In this document: piece after piece, positions 8,732-18,452 of the stretch
Position numbering within the stretch: the first letter of the stretch is position 1
Layout of the letters: each line of letters begins with the position of its first letter
DNA from: CAYFPO01 sp964345035
Lineage (GTDB): Bacteria > Fidelibacterota > Marinisomatia > SCGC-AAA003-L08 > GCA-002704045
Direction of reading: 5' to 3'
Assembly: GCA_964345035.1 (NCBI GenBank)
Contig: CAYFPO010000006.1
Coordinates: forward strand, 1 to 64,000
Length of the DNA stretch: 64,000 bases
Translations under genes and position numbers: made by a program
The notes under the pieces: model-generated
Seen by the model: the letters and a program-made list of their open reading frames with translations, nothing else
Told to the model about the DNA's origin: nothing
Database searches by the model: none

Positions 8732-9229
8732 TTGAAAATATTTTTTCTGCCAATGGGAGTTTTGATTTTGGATCAAATCTCAAAATTATGGGTAAAAGCA
8801 AATTTTATACCACATATACCCGTCAACATAATGGGAGATTATCTCAGAGTAACTTTCTGCGAAAATCCCGGAATCGCATTTGGTATTAGAGTAGGATCGT
8901 TTCAAATTGTGGTTACGATTCTCTCAATAATAATTGCCGGAGTAATAGGAGTATATTTGTACCGCGAAAGAGAGAGTCATTTTTCATTAAAAATTACTCT
9001 CGGATTAATCCTTGGCGGAGCATTAGGCAACCTGGTGGATAGAATCCTTATGTTCACCAACCCGGAAAGTTACAATGGTGTGATTGACTTTATTGATGTA
9101 GGAATCTCCAATGAACTAAGGTGGTACGTGTTTAATGTTGCAGACAGTTCGGTAACCTGTGGTATAATTTTATATTTTATCTACTCTTTATTTATTGAAA
9201 ATAAGTTGGAACAGGAATCAAAACAATAA
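8732..9229 (+). CDS. lspA: Lipoprotein signal peptidase (signal peptidase II)
   Basis: This is an inner-membrane aspartyl protease that cleaves prolipoproteins before the lipid-modified cysteine. Visible features are four hydrophobic segments, LILDQISKLWV near the start, NPGIAFGI, and both catalytic aspartates: GNLVDRI (D103) and FNVADSS (D138). The TTG start at 8732 gives the usual MKIFFLPMGVLILDQ beginning; the ATG seven codons on would shorten the first helix. The stop overlaps the next start by one base (TAATG). The many lipoproteins in this window are its likely substrates. Confidence 0.95.
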   Translation: MKIFFLPMGVLILDQISKLWVKANFIPHIPVNIMGDYLRVTFCENPGIAFGIRVGSFQIVVTILSIIIAGVIGVYLYRERESHFSLKITLGLILGGALGNLVDRILMFTNPESYNGVIDFIDVGISNELRWYVFNVADSSVTCGIILYFIYSLFIENKLEQESKQ

Positions 9230-10182
9230 TGGAATTCAATGTTTCCACAGATCAAAAAAAAATTAGAATGGACCAATATTTAACTGAAGTGTTAGCCGAC
9301 ATTTCCAGATCCAAAATACAGGTATCCATACGGAATGGTGACATAACCCTTGATGGTAAATCTGTTAAACCCGGTACAATCCTGACTGGAGGTGAAGCAA
9401 TTTCCGGTGATATTTCAAAACCATCGGATGTTAATCTGGTAAAACAGGAAATGGCACTCGATTTACTGTATGAAGATGATGCCATTGTTGTTATAAATAA
9501 ACCTGCGGGGTTGGTCGTACATCCGGGAAGTGGTAATATTGATGGAACACTTGTTAACGGTTTACTCTATCATTTTTGTAATTTATCTGGGATAAACCCG
9601 GGGAGACCGGGAATTGTCCACCGGCTGGATAAAGATACTTCAGGAGTTATCATTGTAGCCAAAACGGATCAAGCCCATGCAAATATTTCTGAACAATTTG
9701 AATTAAGAAAAGTTACAAAAAAGTATTTGGCGATTGTATGGGGAAAATCTCCGGAAGAGGGACAGATAGAGGGAAATATTAAAAGACATAATACTAACCG
9801 TATTAAATTTGAAATGACCGAAAATAAAGGCAGATTTTCAAAAACTAAATTTAGAACTGAATATTATTCACCTCCATTTTCTTATGTAACAATGAAACCT
9901 GAAACTGGCAGAACGCATCAGTTGAGGGTGCATTTTTCCCATGCAGGAAATCCAATTGTCGGGGATGAACTGTACGGCGGAGGATCAAAAAGAATTAAAT
10001 CCTATCACACTAAATATACTGCTATGTGCAAACGTGTTTTAAAAGAATTGGCGAGGACAGCCCTGCACGCAAAAAGTTTAACATTACGCCATCCGGAATC
10101 TTCTGAATTCATGACTTGGACAGCACCCCTGCCGGAGGATATGGAGAATGCTTTAAGTATCCTGAAAGAAAATAATGAATAA
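9229..10182 (+). CDS. rluD: RluD-family 23S rRNA pseudouridine synthase
   Basis: An S4-like RNA-binding domain occupies roughly residues 10-60 (RMDQYLTEVL, ISRSKIQVSIRNGDI). The RsuA/RluA catalytic domain follows, with the signature GIVHRLDKDTSG, in which D134 is the catalytic aspartate, and GRTHQLRVHF downstream. The 317-residue length is normal for RluD-type enzymes, which modify helix 69 of 23S rRNA. The neighbour order lspA-rluD is very common in bacteria. The gene overlaps lspA by one base and the next gene by eight. Confidence 0.92.
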   Translation: MEFNVSTDQKKIRMDQYLTEVLADISRSKIQVSIRNGDITLDGKSVKPGTILTGGEAISGDISKPSDVNLVKQEMALDLLYEDDAIVVINKPAGLVVHPGSGNIDGTLVNGLLYHFCNLSGINPGRPGIVHRLDKDTSGVIIVAKTDQAHANISEQFELRKVTKKYLAIVWGKSPEEGQIEGNIKRHNTNRIKFEMTENKGRFSKTKFRTEYYSPPFSYVTMKPETGRTHQLRVHFSHAGNPIVGDELYGGGSKRIKSYHTKYTAMCKRVLKELARTALHAKSLTLRHPESSEFMTWTAPLPEDMENALSILKENNE

Positions 10183-11095
10183 AAATCAAGAAATAGTTTC
10201 AGAGTTTTTAGATCATATTCGTAATATGAGGAAATTTTCAGAGCATACTATTCGTGCTTATAATACGGATTTGAATCAATTTTTATCGTTTCTTGACAGT
10301 TATAATAAAAAAGTATATTTATTGGAATTAGATAAAAATTTAGTTCGCAATTATCTGGTTTTTTTGGATAGATCAGGGAAGAGTTCAAAATCAATCGCAA
10401 GAAAAATAGCAACTTTAAAATCTTTGTATAAATTTTTAACAAAACAAGGGATTTTATCTGTAAATCCTATGGCAGAAATTCATAGTCCAAAAGTAAACAA
10501 AACATTACCCCATTTATTAAATCAGGATGAAATTTTAAAATTGATGAACCTCCCTGATACATCCACCCTAAAAGGCAACAGAGATCAGGCAATTCTTGAA
10601 TTATTTTATTCCACCGGTGTTCGGATATCAGAACTTGTGAATATTAAACATGCGGATTTAAGTTTGGAATCCGGGTCGATTCACATACACGGCAAAGGGG
10701 GAAAAGATAGATTAGTAGTAATGGGTGAAAGGGCAGCCTATTCATTGAAGCGCTATTTATCGGTGCTCAAAACAGGGGAAAAATCCGGAACCAGTAAATT
10801 TCTATTCCCCGGTCAAATACGGAAAGAAAATGAGATTTCCGACAGACCCATTGGAATAAAAACGGTATACAATATTGTGAGAAAGTATGTTAACCTGGTT
10901 TCGGAAGATGAAAAGTTAAGTCCCCATTCCTTACGACATTCATTTGCAACACATATGTTGGAAAATGGAGCGGACTTAATGGCAGTGAAGGATTTGCTGG
11001 GACACAGCAGTTTATCATCAACACAAGTTTATACTCACATTCAAAAACGTAGGCTAAAAAAAATATACCAACAGGCTCACCCTGACGGTGAATAA
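10175..11095 (+). CDS. xerC: Tyrosine recombinase XerC/XerD
   Basis: The N-terminal SAM-like core-binding domain (residues about 8-90) includes SIARKIATLKSLYKFL. The catalytic domain has the complete set of active residues: R150 (STGVRISELV), K174 (GKGGKDR), H251 and R254 (SPHSLRHSFATHM), H277 (LLGHSSL) and nucleophile Y286 (QVYTHI). The GKGGKDR loop and SIARK stretch are closer to XerC than to XerD. Xer enzymes resolve chromosome dimers at dif. I found no dif site in the window. It overlaps rluD by eight bases, so it is a core gene and not a phage integrase. Confidence 0.9.
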   Translation: MNKNQEIVSEFLDHIRNMRKFSEHTIRAYNTDLNQFLSFLDSYNKKVYLLELDKNLVRNYLVFLDRSGKSSKSIARKIATLKSLYKFLTKQGILSVNPMAEIHSPKVNKTLPHLLNQDEILKLMNLPDTSTLKGNRDQAILELFYSTGVRISELVNIKHADLSLESGSIHIHGKGGKDRLVVMGERAAYSLKRYLSVLKTGEKSGTSKFLFPGQIRKENEISDRPIGIKTVYNIVRKYVNLVSEDEKLSPHSLRHSFATHMLENGADLMAVKDLLGHSSLSSTQVYTHIQKRRLKKIYQQAHPDGE

Positions 11096-11107
11096 GAAAG
11101 GAAAAAA

Positions 11108-12712
11108 GTGAAGGAATGTTTAATTAAATTAGGAATAAAAAAGGAGACGATTATTTTCAGGAATTTGCCTGTGGAACGTCTTATTGAGGAGGCATTGTTC
11201 AGAGATAATGCAAAAATGGCAATGAATGGTGCCATAATGGTGGATACCGGAAAATACACCGGCCGTTCTCCAAAGGATAAATTCATTGTTCAGGAGAACT
11301 CCTCTCAAGATTTGATCTGGTGGGGACCGGTGAATCAACCGGTTGATGAAGCAGTTTTCCATAAGTTATATACCAAGATAATTGATTATTACAACACTTC
11401 CGCTGCTCCGACTTTTATTTTTGATGGCTATGCAGGTGCAAACCCTGATTTTCAATTGACTTTGCGTGTGATCGCCAAAAAAGCTTGGCAAGCACATTTT
11501 GCACATAATATGTTCATTCGCCCGAAAAGTCAGGATCTGGAAGATTTCAATCCTGAGTTCACTATCATCAATGCATCCGATGTCAAAGATTTAGATTATG
11601 AAGAACATGGATTGAATTCAGAAACATTCATTCTGTTTCATCTTGCACGAAAAATTGCAATTATCGGCGGAACAGAATATGGTGGTGAAATGAAAAAGGG
11701 TATCTTCTCAGTTCTTCACTACTTGCTTCCTCAAAAGGGAGTGTTATCAATGCATTGTTCTGCAAACGTAGATAATAATGGTGAAAATTCTGCATTGTTT
11801 TTTGGATTGAGCGGGACAGGAAAAACTACCTTATCCACCGATCCCAACAGGCCGTTGATAGGGGATGATGAACATGGATGGTGTGATTCGGGTATTTTTA
11901 ATTTTGAGGGCGGATGCTATGCAAAAGTCATTGATCTGAATCCGGAGTTAGAACCGGATATTTATCGTGCAATCAGACATGGTGCATTGCTGGAAAATGT
12001 GGTATATGATAAAGAATCCCGGGAAATTGATTTTACAGATAGATCAAAAACAGAGAATACTCGTGTTTCTTATCCACTGAATTATATTGATAATTCTGTA
12101 TATGGTATGGGTAAGCCCAGTATTGCAGGTCATCCAAAGACCATTATTTTCCTCACCTGTGATGCATACGGAGTTTTACCACCGGTATCTCGATTAACTA
12201 CTGAGCAGGCAATGTATCATTTTATCAGTGGATATACTGCAAAGGTTGCAGGAACTGAAAGAGGTATAACAGAGCCTCAAGCAACTTTTTCACCCTGTTT
12301 CGGAGGTCCGTTTTTAACACTGCATCCCTTACGATATGCTGAATTACTGAAGGAAAAGTTGGCTAAACATGGTACCAAAGTCTATCTGGTAAATACTGGG
12401 TGGATAGGAGGTAGTGCTTCCGGCGGAGCTTCCCGGATCAGTATTAAAAATACCAGAGCAATGATAACTGCAATTTTAAATGGATCAATTGAAAACAGCC
12501 AATTTAAGAAAGATCCAATTTTTGGAGTTGAAATTCCAACCCAATTGGACGGAGTTGATCCAGATGTACTCTTCCCGAGAGAATCCTGGGAAGATGTATC
12601 AGAATATGATAAAAATGCCGCAAATCTGGCAAAATTATTTATTGAAAACTTTTTAAAATATGATAAAGATCAGTCTTATTTGGTGAAGGCTGGACCAGTA
12701 GTTACAGAATAA
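11108..12712 (+). CDS. pckA: Phosphoenolpyruvate carboxykinase (ATP)
   Basis: The enzyme converts oxaloacetate and ATP to phosphoenolpyruvate, CO2 and ADP. Visible motifs are TGRSPKDKFIV near the start, the ATP P-loop GLSGTGKTT (residues 233-241), the metal-site region GDDEHGW and the C-terminal TGWIGG. The length of 534 residues is typical of the ATP-dependent type. The start is a GTG at 11108 with AGGAAA upstream. The gene stands between xerC and hpf in the same direction. Confidence 0.96.
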   Translation: MKECLIKLGIKKETIIFRNLPVERLIEEALFRDNAKMAMNGAIMVDTGKYTGRSPKDKFIVQENSSQDLIWWGPVNQPVDEAVFHKLYTKIIDYYNTSAAPTFIFDGYAGANPDFQLTLRVIAKKAWQAHFAHNMFIRPKSQDLEDFNPEFTIINASDVKDLDYEEHGLNSETFILFHLARKIAIIGGTEYGGEMKKGIFSVLHYLLPQKGVLSMHCSANVDNNGENSALFFGLSGTGKTTLSTDPNRPLIGDDEHGWCDSGIFNFEGGCYAKVIDLNPELEPDIYRAIRHGALLENVVYDKESREIDFTDRSKTENTRVSYPLNYIDNSVYGMGKPSIAGHPKTIIFLTCDAYGVLPPVSRLTTEQAMYHFISGYTAKVAGTERGITEPQATFSPCFGGPFLTLHPLRYAELLKEKLAKHGTKVYLVNTGWIGGSASGGASRISIKNTRAMITAILNGSIENSQFKKDPIFGVEIPTQLDGVDPDVLFPRESWEDVSEYDKNAANLAKLFIENFLKYDKDQSYLVKAGPVVTE

Positions 12713-12728
12713 TAATCAGGAGAATAAA

Positions 12729-13055
12729 ATGAACTTGGAAATTACATCAAGACATTTTTCTCCATCAGCAACCTTACAGGATCTGGTGAGAGAAAAAATT
12801 CAGAAAATAGAAAAATATACTTTTGACATCACTTCCTGTCATGTCATTTTGGAAAGGGACAATGGATTTGAAAAAGCAGAGATAATAGTACACACAAGAG
12901 GACAGGAATTAGTTGCCAGCGAAAACAGCGAAATGTTTGAAAAATCCTTAAACGCTATAATTGATAAAATTATTCCCCAAATAAAAAAACACCACGATAA
13001 ACGTTTGGGTAAAGTAAAGACCCATCAAACACCAAATTCCGAAGAGTTTGAATAA
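12729..13055 (+). CDS. hpf: Ribosome hibernation promoting factor (short form)
   Basis: The 108 residues match the single-domain HPF/YfiA (RaiA) family: an N-terminal MNLEITSRHFSPS strand, a middle section with ITSCHVILERDNGFEKAEI, and the helix ending SLNAIIDKIIPQIKKHHDK. It lacks the long-form C-terminal dimerisation domain, so it would work as a short HPF or RaiA that occupies the tRNA sites of idle ribosomes. A good AGGAG Shine-Dalgarno lies upstream. It is 16 bases after pckA. Confidence 0.9.
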   Translation: MNLEITSRHFSPSATLQDLVREKIQKIEKYTFDITSCHVILERDNGFEKAEIIVHTRGQELVASENSEMFEKSLNAIIDKIIPQIKKHHDKRLGKVKTHQTPNSEEFE

Positions 13056-13091
13056 AATTGGGAAAAAAACAGTAAATTGACTGAATATCAA

Positions 13092-13117
13092 ATTGATTTG
13101 TGTACAAAAAAATCAAT
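13092..13117 (+). promoter_or_regulatory. Short inverted repeat in the metK leader
   Basis: ATTGATTT at 13092-13099 is complementary to AAATCAAT at 13110-13117, with a 10-base loop, about 30 bases upstream of the metK start. It could be an operator or a weak leader hairpin. The gap (13056-13146) is too short for the larger SAM riboswitches, and I see no known SAM-binding core. Confidence 0.25.
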
Positions 13118-13146
13118 ATTATCAGGGTTTATAATTAATACAAAAT

Positions 13147-14337
13147 ATGATAAAAAATAGATTATTTACATCGGAATCAGTTACAGAAGGTCATCCTGAT
13201 AAGGTTTGTGACCAAATTTCAGATACAATTCTTGACTCGATTTTAGAACAGGATGCAGACGCAAGGGTTGCTTGTGAGGTCCTTGCAACCACAGGAATTG
13301 TTTATATTTCAGGAGAGATCACAACAAATGCTGTGGTTGATTATGGAGAAATTGTCAAAAATGTTTTACGGGAAATTGGGTATTCAAATCCGGAATTTGG
13401 AGTTGATATTGATTCCCTGAAAATCTACACTAGCATTGATGCCCAAAGTGCACATATTGCACAAGGTGTGGATAAATTGAATGGTAAGGAACAGGGTGCA
13501 GGTGACCAGGGATTGATGTTTGGATATGCCTGCGATGAAACCAAAGAATTAATGCCGTTACCTATCCAACTTGCACACCGGCTGACACAAAAATTAAGTG
13601 AAGTCAGAAAGTCTGGTGAATTGGAATGGCTGGGACCTGACGGTAAATCTCAGGTAACAGTAGAGTATTTCGAACAAACCCCCATAAAGGTTAAAAAAGT
13701 TGTCATTGCCACACAACATAAAGATATACTGGATAGATTTGACAGTGAATTATCCGAGCATAAATTTATCACTCAGAATGTTATTGACAAAGTGATCATA
13801 CCCATATTGAATGAATATTCTATAAAATATGATGATGATTTCATTGTAAATGGAACCGGTAGATTTGTAGGTGGTGGCCCAGCTGCAGACACTGGTTTAA
13901 CCGGTAGAAAAATTATTGTGGATACGTACGGTGGATATGCAAGGCATGGTGGAGGTGCTTTCTCAGGTAAAGACCCATCAAAAGTGGATAGGTCAGCAGC
14001 GTATATGGCACGATACATAGCAAAAAATTTAGTAGCAGCAGAATTGGCATCTCATTGTGAAGTTCAATTAGCTTACAGTATTGGAGTGGCTGAACCGGTA
14101 TCATTAAGTATAGATACCTTCGGAACCGCCAAAGTTTCAGATGAAGAATTAACGGAAATGGTCCTTGCTGTATTTCCTGTAAAACCGGAAAATATTATAC
14201 AGCATCTGAAACTCAAACAACCAATGTATCAAAATCTTGCTGCCTATGGACATTTTGGAAGAATTGGATATCCTTGGGAAGGATTAGATATGATTGAAAA
14301 AATTAATGCTTATTTTGAGGAGGTGACAGTTGAGTAA
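13147..14337 (+). CDS. metK: S-adenosylmethionine synthetase
   Basis: Forms SAM from methionine and ATP. The family markers are clear: TEGHPDKVCDQISD at residues 13-26, GAGDQGLMFGYA with the metal/ATP-site residues, GGGPAADTGLTGRKI, and GGGAFSGKDPSKVDRSAAY with the phosphate-binding loop and essential lysine. The length of 396 is normal. The stop overlaps the start of ahcY by eight bases, so the two enzymes of the methyl cycle are likely made together. Confidence 0.97.
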   Translation: MIKNRLFTSESVTEGHPDKVCDQISDTILDSILEQDADARVACEVLATTGIVYISGEITTNAVVDYGEIVKNVLREIGYSNPEFGVDIDSLKIYTSIDAQSAHIAQGVDKLNGKEQGAGDQGLMFGYACDETKELMPLPIQLAHRLTQKLSEVRKSGELEWLGPDGKSQVTVEYFEQTPIKVKKVVIATQHKDILDRFDSELSEHKFITQNVIDKVIIPILNEYSIKYDDDFIVNGTGRFVGGGPAADTGLTGRKIIVDTYGGYARHGGGAFSGKDPSKVDRSAAYMARYIAKNLVAAELASHCEVQLAYSIGVAEPVSLSIDTFGTAKVSDEELTEMVLAVFPVKPENIIQHLKLKQPMYQNLAAYGHFGRIGYPWEGLDMIEKINAYFEEVTVE

Positions 14338-15658
14338 CATAAAAGTTGAAACAGAGACTTCATCTGTAGTGTTGGATTATAAAGTAGCAGATATAAATTT
14401 AGCAGATTTCGGCAGAAAAGAAATAAGACTGGCAGAAAGTGAAATGCCCGGGTTGATGAGCATTCGTTCTCGTTACAAATCTGAAAAACCGTTACAAGGT
14501 GCAAGAATTTCCGGATGTATTCATATGACTGTGCAGACCGCTGTCCTCATTGAAACATTGATTGATTTGGGAGCAGAAGTCAGATGGTCATCTTGTAATA
14601 TTTATTCCACTCAGGATCATGCTGCTGCTGCGGTTGCACAAGCAGGAATCCCGGTTTATGCCTGGAAGGGCGAGGATGAGGATGAATATTGGTGGTGTAT
14701 TAAACAGACTTTGAATTTTGGAAATGGTAAAGGTCCCAATCTCCTTCTGGATGATGGCGGTGATTTGACAGGTTTGATCTTAGACAAATATCCGGAATTA
14801 ATCCCAGAAATTAAAGGAGTTTCAGAAGAAACTACTACCGGAGTACATCTCTTATATAAATTAATGTCGGAGGATAGACTTCCTTTTCCTGCAGTGAATG
14901 TGAATGATTCTGTCACAAAATCTAAATTTGACAATAAATATGGTTGTCGTGAATCTCTCGCTGATGGAATTAAAAGAGGAACGGATGTGATGATTGCCGG
15001 CAAAACTGTAGTTGTATGTGGATTTGGAGATGTAGGTAAAGGCTCTGCACAATCACTCCGTGGTTATGGTGCAAAAGTCTGGGTAACGGAAGTTGATCCT
15101 ATCTGTGCACTTCAGGCTGCAATGGAGGGTTATCAGGTTGTAACCATGGATGAAGCATGTTCCGTGGGCGATATATTTGTAACCGCAACCGGATGTAGAG
15201 ATGTGATTACCGGCGCACATATGGAAAAAATGAAAAATAATGCAATCGTGTGCAATATTGGTCATTTTGATCTGGAGATTGATGTTGCCTATCTTGAAAA
15301 TACACAAGGTATTCGAGAACACAATATTAAACCGCAGGTTGACCGGTTTGAATTTTCTGATGGACATTCAATTATACTGCTATCCCGTGGAAGACTGGTG
15401 AATCTTGGGAATGCAACCGGTCATTCCTCATTTGTGATGTCAACATCGTTTTCTAATCAGGTGTTAGCGCAAGTAGCATTATGGAAGGGAGAATTTGACC
15501 AGGGTGTTCACGTGCTTCCAAGAGATTTGGATGAAGAAGTAGCTAAACTACACTTAGATCATCTCGGGGCACATCTAACGATGCTGACAGATGACCAGGC
15601 GGAGTATATGGGAATAGATAAGAAAGGACCATTTAAACCGGATCATTATCGGTATTAA
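14330..15658 (+). CDS. ahcY: S-adenosylhomocysteine hydrolase
   Basis: Removes the methylation by-product SAH by splitting it to adenosine and homocysteine, using bound NAD. Key stretches are MTVQTAVLIETLIDLGAEVR, DDGGDLTG, the NAD-binding GFGDVGKGSAQSLRGYGA, and the C-terminal KPDHYRY that closes the partner's cofactor site. The start is TTG at 14330 inside the end of metK. The length of 442 is within the usual range. The metK-ahcY pair recycles SAM. Confidence 0.97.
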   Translation: MSNIKVETETSSVVLDYKVADINLADFGRKEIRLAESEMPGLMSIRSRYKSEKPLQGARISGCIHMTVQTAVLIETLIDLGAEVRWSSCNIYSTQDHAAAAVAQAGIPVYAWKGEDEDEYWWCIKQTLNFGNGKGPNLLLDDGGDLTGLILDKYPELIPEIKGVSEETTTGVHLLYKLMSEDRLPFPAVNVNDSVTKSKFDNKYGCRESLADGIKRGTDVMIAGKTVVVCGFGDVGKGSAQSLRGYGAKVWVTEVDPICALQAAMEGYQVVTMDEACSVGDIFVTATGCRDVITGAHMEKMKNNAIVCNIGHFDLEIDVAYLENTQGIREHNIKPQVDRFEFSDGHSIILLSRGRLVNLGNATGHSSFVMSTSFSNQVLAQVALWKGEFDQGVHVLPRDLDEEVAKLHLDHLGAHLTMLTDDQAEYMGIDKKGPFKPDHYRY

Positions 15659-15674
15659 ACCTATTTATAAAAAG

Positions 15675-18452
15675 ATGAAATCAATAGTGAAGACCACTGG
15701 TGTTGTATATCTCTGTTTTTTGTTTCTGAGTTGTGATTTCCAGGAAATTGAAAAGTTTGAAATACCAACCTGGAATTGGCCATTGTCATTCCCTTTGCTG
15801 GAGGAAAGATATACATTTGCTGAAATGGGTGTAAATTTTGATTCCACATTGGGATATTATGTAAATGCCAACGGGGATTCAGCAGTGAATAATAATATTT
15901 ACTTTAATCCTGAGGACAGCTCCTTATTTATTGAATTTTCTGCAAACTTAATGGGTGAAGATAGCGTTGCTGTTGGTGTGGATGAGTCATTTTCACAATA
16001 TTTTAGTATTGAATCAATGAATTTAGGAGATATTGAAAGTATAGACATTGATCCGATTGAATTTCCACCGGTTGATGTGTCAATTCCCACAGCTGTTCCA
16101 ATTACAGTATTCCCATCAGACACTATAGATGTATTTGAAGATCCATTAAATTTCTTTTCTGATTTGTTCATCCCTGAAAATTCATTGGTAATAGACTCAT
16201 CTTTTCAACAGGAAGTATTTACCGTTGATGATTTAATTCTTTTCGAATCGGTGGACTCAATTACAATTGATGGTGGATTAATAGGTGTTACAATTACAAA
16301 TACATTTCCATTCGATATTTCCAATTTAAATTTATTGTTTATTACCGACAATAGGCAAATATGGTCAGCAAATTTCGATAATGTAGGTAATGGAGAAACA
16401 AGTGAGCAAAGCCTGATAATATCCGATGAAAATATGACAGGGTTTACCCAAAATCTTTACGTTGAATATTCCATACGTATTGATCCACAGCAGGGTGATA
16501 CAACTTGTTTGGAATTTAATGAGGGAGAGGACCTGTCACCGGGTGAATTGGCAACGTGTTCAGGGCTAAATACAGGATGGGGTTTAAGCAGTGCATTAAC
16601 AGACCACCAATTATTAATGAATATTGATTTTGAAATTAATAGTGCATACAGTATTACTGGTAGAACATTACCGCAGGGTATGTCAGAAGAACTAAAAATA
16701 GGGTTGCCTCCCAATGATCTGATTCAGGTAGTTGGTGGAAAGATTACAGATGATTATAGTTTTGGGGATACTAATTCATTGGCATTGAATCTTGAAAATA
16801 ACTTATTTGCCCCTATTACCTTCTCAATGGAATTTCCCAATTTCTATGATACATCAGGAAATATTTTGGAAATTGACACACTCCTTGAGTTAGGTTCTCT
16901 CTATCAGGATGATCTTTCATTTGCAGGAAAACATATGGGTCATGCAACCAATCCGGGCAATGAAATAGATTCTATTAAAGTAATCACCCAAATTACAATT
17001 GAATCATACGATGCAACTCTTTTGTTGGATGATCCTGGTGGATTTGATATTAATGAAATTATGGTTTCTCAAATTAATTTAGAGTATGTAACAGCAGCGA
17101 CTGATAGTCTGGAATTTGAAACCCCTTCCATTGAAATTGCAGACATACCATCAGGATTTGCCGGATTTGAATTTTTTGATCTTACTCTCGAATTCAATAT
17201 TTATAATCAAATTGGTATTCCGGTGATACTTGATCTCGAGTTAAAAGGTTTTAAGGAAACCGGTGATACCGTTACCCTCAACATTGATCCAGAACTAAGT
17301 TATAATAATGTGGATAAGGATGGGAATCTATTTATAGATTCTGATGCAAGTCTTCAGGATTCTGCCTGGACACGGGTCGTATTGGATAAATCCGGGCAAA
17401 CCACATATCAATATGTAATGAATAGTGATAATACCGAATGGACACAGATTGATTCTGTGTTTGTTGAGAAAGAATCCACCATACTGGATGTGATGGCAAT
17501 AGCACCCGATGGTATGCTTGTCAGTGGAGGTGCAAATATCAACGGACAGGGAATTCTGGCACCCAATACTTTTGTCTGGGGAGATTTTACATTGATAGCA
17601 CCACTTTCATTTTTATTTGCTGAAGATATTACCTTTGTTCCTGCTGAATCAACAATTTTAGATACAATGGATCTAACAACCCGGGCAAAAATTGACAGTG
17701 CATTAATTGTTGCCCAAATGACAATGGATATTACAAATAGTATTCCTTTTGGTGGAGATTTAAGTTTATTAATCTCTGACTATAATTCAGGATTATGTGT
17801 TGACAGTTTAAGTGAAACTTGCCAGGAGAGCTATTTCCCGGTATATTTCAATCAATTTGAACAGAACGATTTATCTGCACAAAGCATAGATACAAGTTAT
17901 TCCTCGATTTTTACCATAGATTCAACATTTCTTACAAGTGAACTTGGGGTATCTGCTATTTTGGTTGAAGGTTTGAGTGATGATAACACGGATAATTTTA
18001 TTGTGAATTTCTTGGACGAAGATGGCGATACATTGTTTTGGATAGGAAAATTATTCAGTCTGAATATTGAACCACCGGACACAGTAGAAAGTCAGACAGG
18101 ATTTGTTCAGGTTCCCAGTAATTATCTGGATATATTGGAATTAGATACTACCAGAATAAGCTGGATTACCACAGACAAATCCATGCAGATGATGCCCATA
18201 ATCACATTTGAAAATACCAATGATTTTTACTGTGAAGATGGATCTGATGCAGACTTATGTATGGACAGTGGAGAATCCGGAATTTGTCTGGATGGTGGTG
18301 AATGCCTGAGAGAACCTCGTGCATTTCAAACTTCAAACTATATTGAGATCAGTTCATTTATTACATTTACATTGAATACCGGTGCGTTATTTGAATCTAT
18401 ACCTTCCAAACAAATTGAGAAGAAAACGTCAAATTCAGGGAAGTTGAAATGA
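15675..18452 (+). CDS. Large lipoprotein paired with a barrel gene (925 aa)
   Basis: The N-terminus has a lipoprotein signal (VVYLCFLFLSCDF), with C19 or C20 as the likely lipidated cysteine. The rest is a long run of beta-rich segments rich in Asp, Ser and Thr, with many ITI and ITN type strands and no catalytic motif. The C-terminal part has a cysteine-rich stretch (FYCEDGSDADLCMDSGES). No known family is recognised. The stop overlaps the start of the next gene, a barrel protein, by four bases (ATGA), suggesting translational coupling and a physical partnership. A second pair with the same design lies at 37418-41598. Confidence 0.75.
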   Translation: MKSIVKTTGVVYLCFLFLSCDFQEIEKFEIPTWNWPLSFPLLEERYTFAEMGVNFDSTLGYYVNANGDSAVNNNIYFNPEDSSLFIEFSANLMGEDSVAVGVDESFSQYFSIESMNLGDIESIDIDPIEFPPVDVSIPTAVPITVFPSDTIDVFEDPLNFFSDLFIPENSLVIDSSFQQEVFTVDDLILFESVDSITIDGGLIGVTITNTFPFDISNLNLLFITDNRQIWSANFDNVGNGETSEQSLIISDENMTGFTQNLYVEYSIRIDPQQGDTTCLEFNEGEDLSPGELATCSGLNTGWGLSSALTDHQLLMNIDFEINSAYSITGRTLPQGMSEELKIGLPPNDLIQVVGGKITDDYSFGDTNSLALNLENNLFAPITFSMEFPNFYDTSGNILEIDTLLELGSLYQDDLSFAGKHMGHATNPGNEIDSIKVITQITIESYDATLLLDDPGGFDINEIMVSQINLEYVTAATDSLEFETPSIEIADIPSGFAGFEFFDLTLEFNIYNQIGIPVILDLELKGFKETGDTVTLNIDPELSYNNVDKDGNLFIDSDASLQDSAWTRVVLDKSGQTTYQYVMNSDNTEWTQIDSVFVEKESTILDVMAIAPDGMLVSGGANINGQGILAPNTFVWGDFTLIAPLSFLFAEDITFVPAESTILDTMDLTTRAKIDSALIVAQMTMDITNSIPFGGDLSLLISDYNSGLCVDSLSETCQESYFPVYFNQFEQNDLSAQSIDTSYSSIFTIDSTFLTSELGVSAILVEGLSDDNTDNFIVNFLDEDGDTLFWIGKLFSLNIEPPDTVESQTGFVQVPSNYLDILELDTTRISWITTDKSMQMMPIITFENTNDFYCEDGSDADLCMDSGESGICLDGGECLREPRAFQTSNYIEISSFITFTLNTGALFESIPSKQIEKKTSNSGKLK

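Noticed and set aside
10175..11095. Integrase of a mobile element
   Set aside because: It is tightly embedded between rluD and pckA, has the sequence of housekeeping XerC/D, and no attachment sites or other mobile genes are present.
13056..13146. Possible SAM riboswitch before metK
   Set aside because: The 91-base gap is too short for SAM-I and shows no recognisable conserved core.
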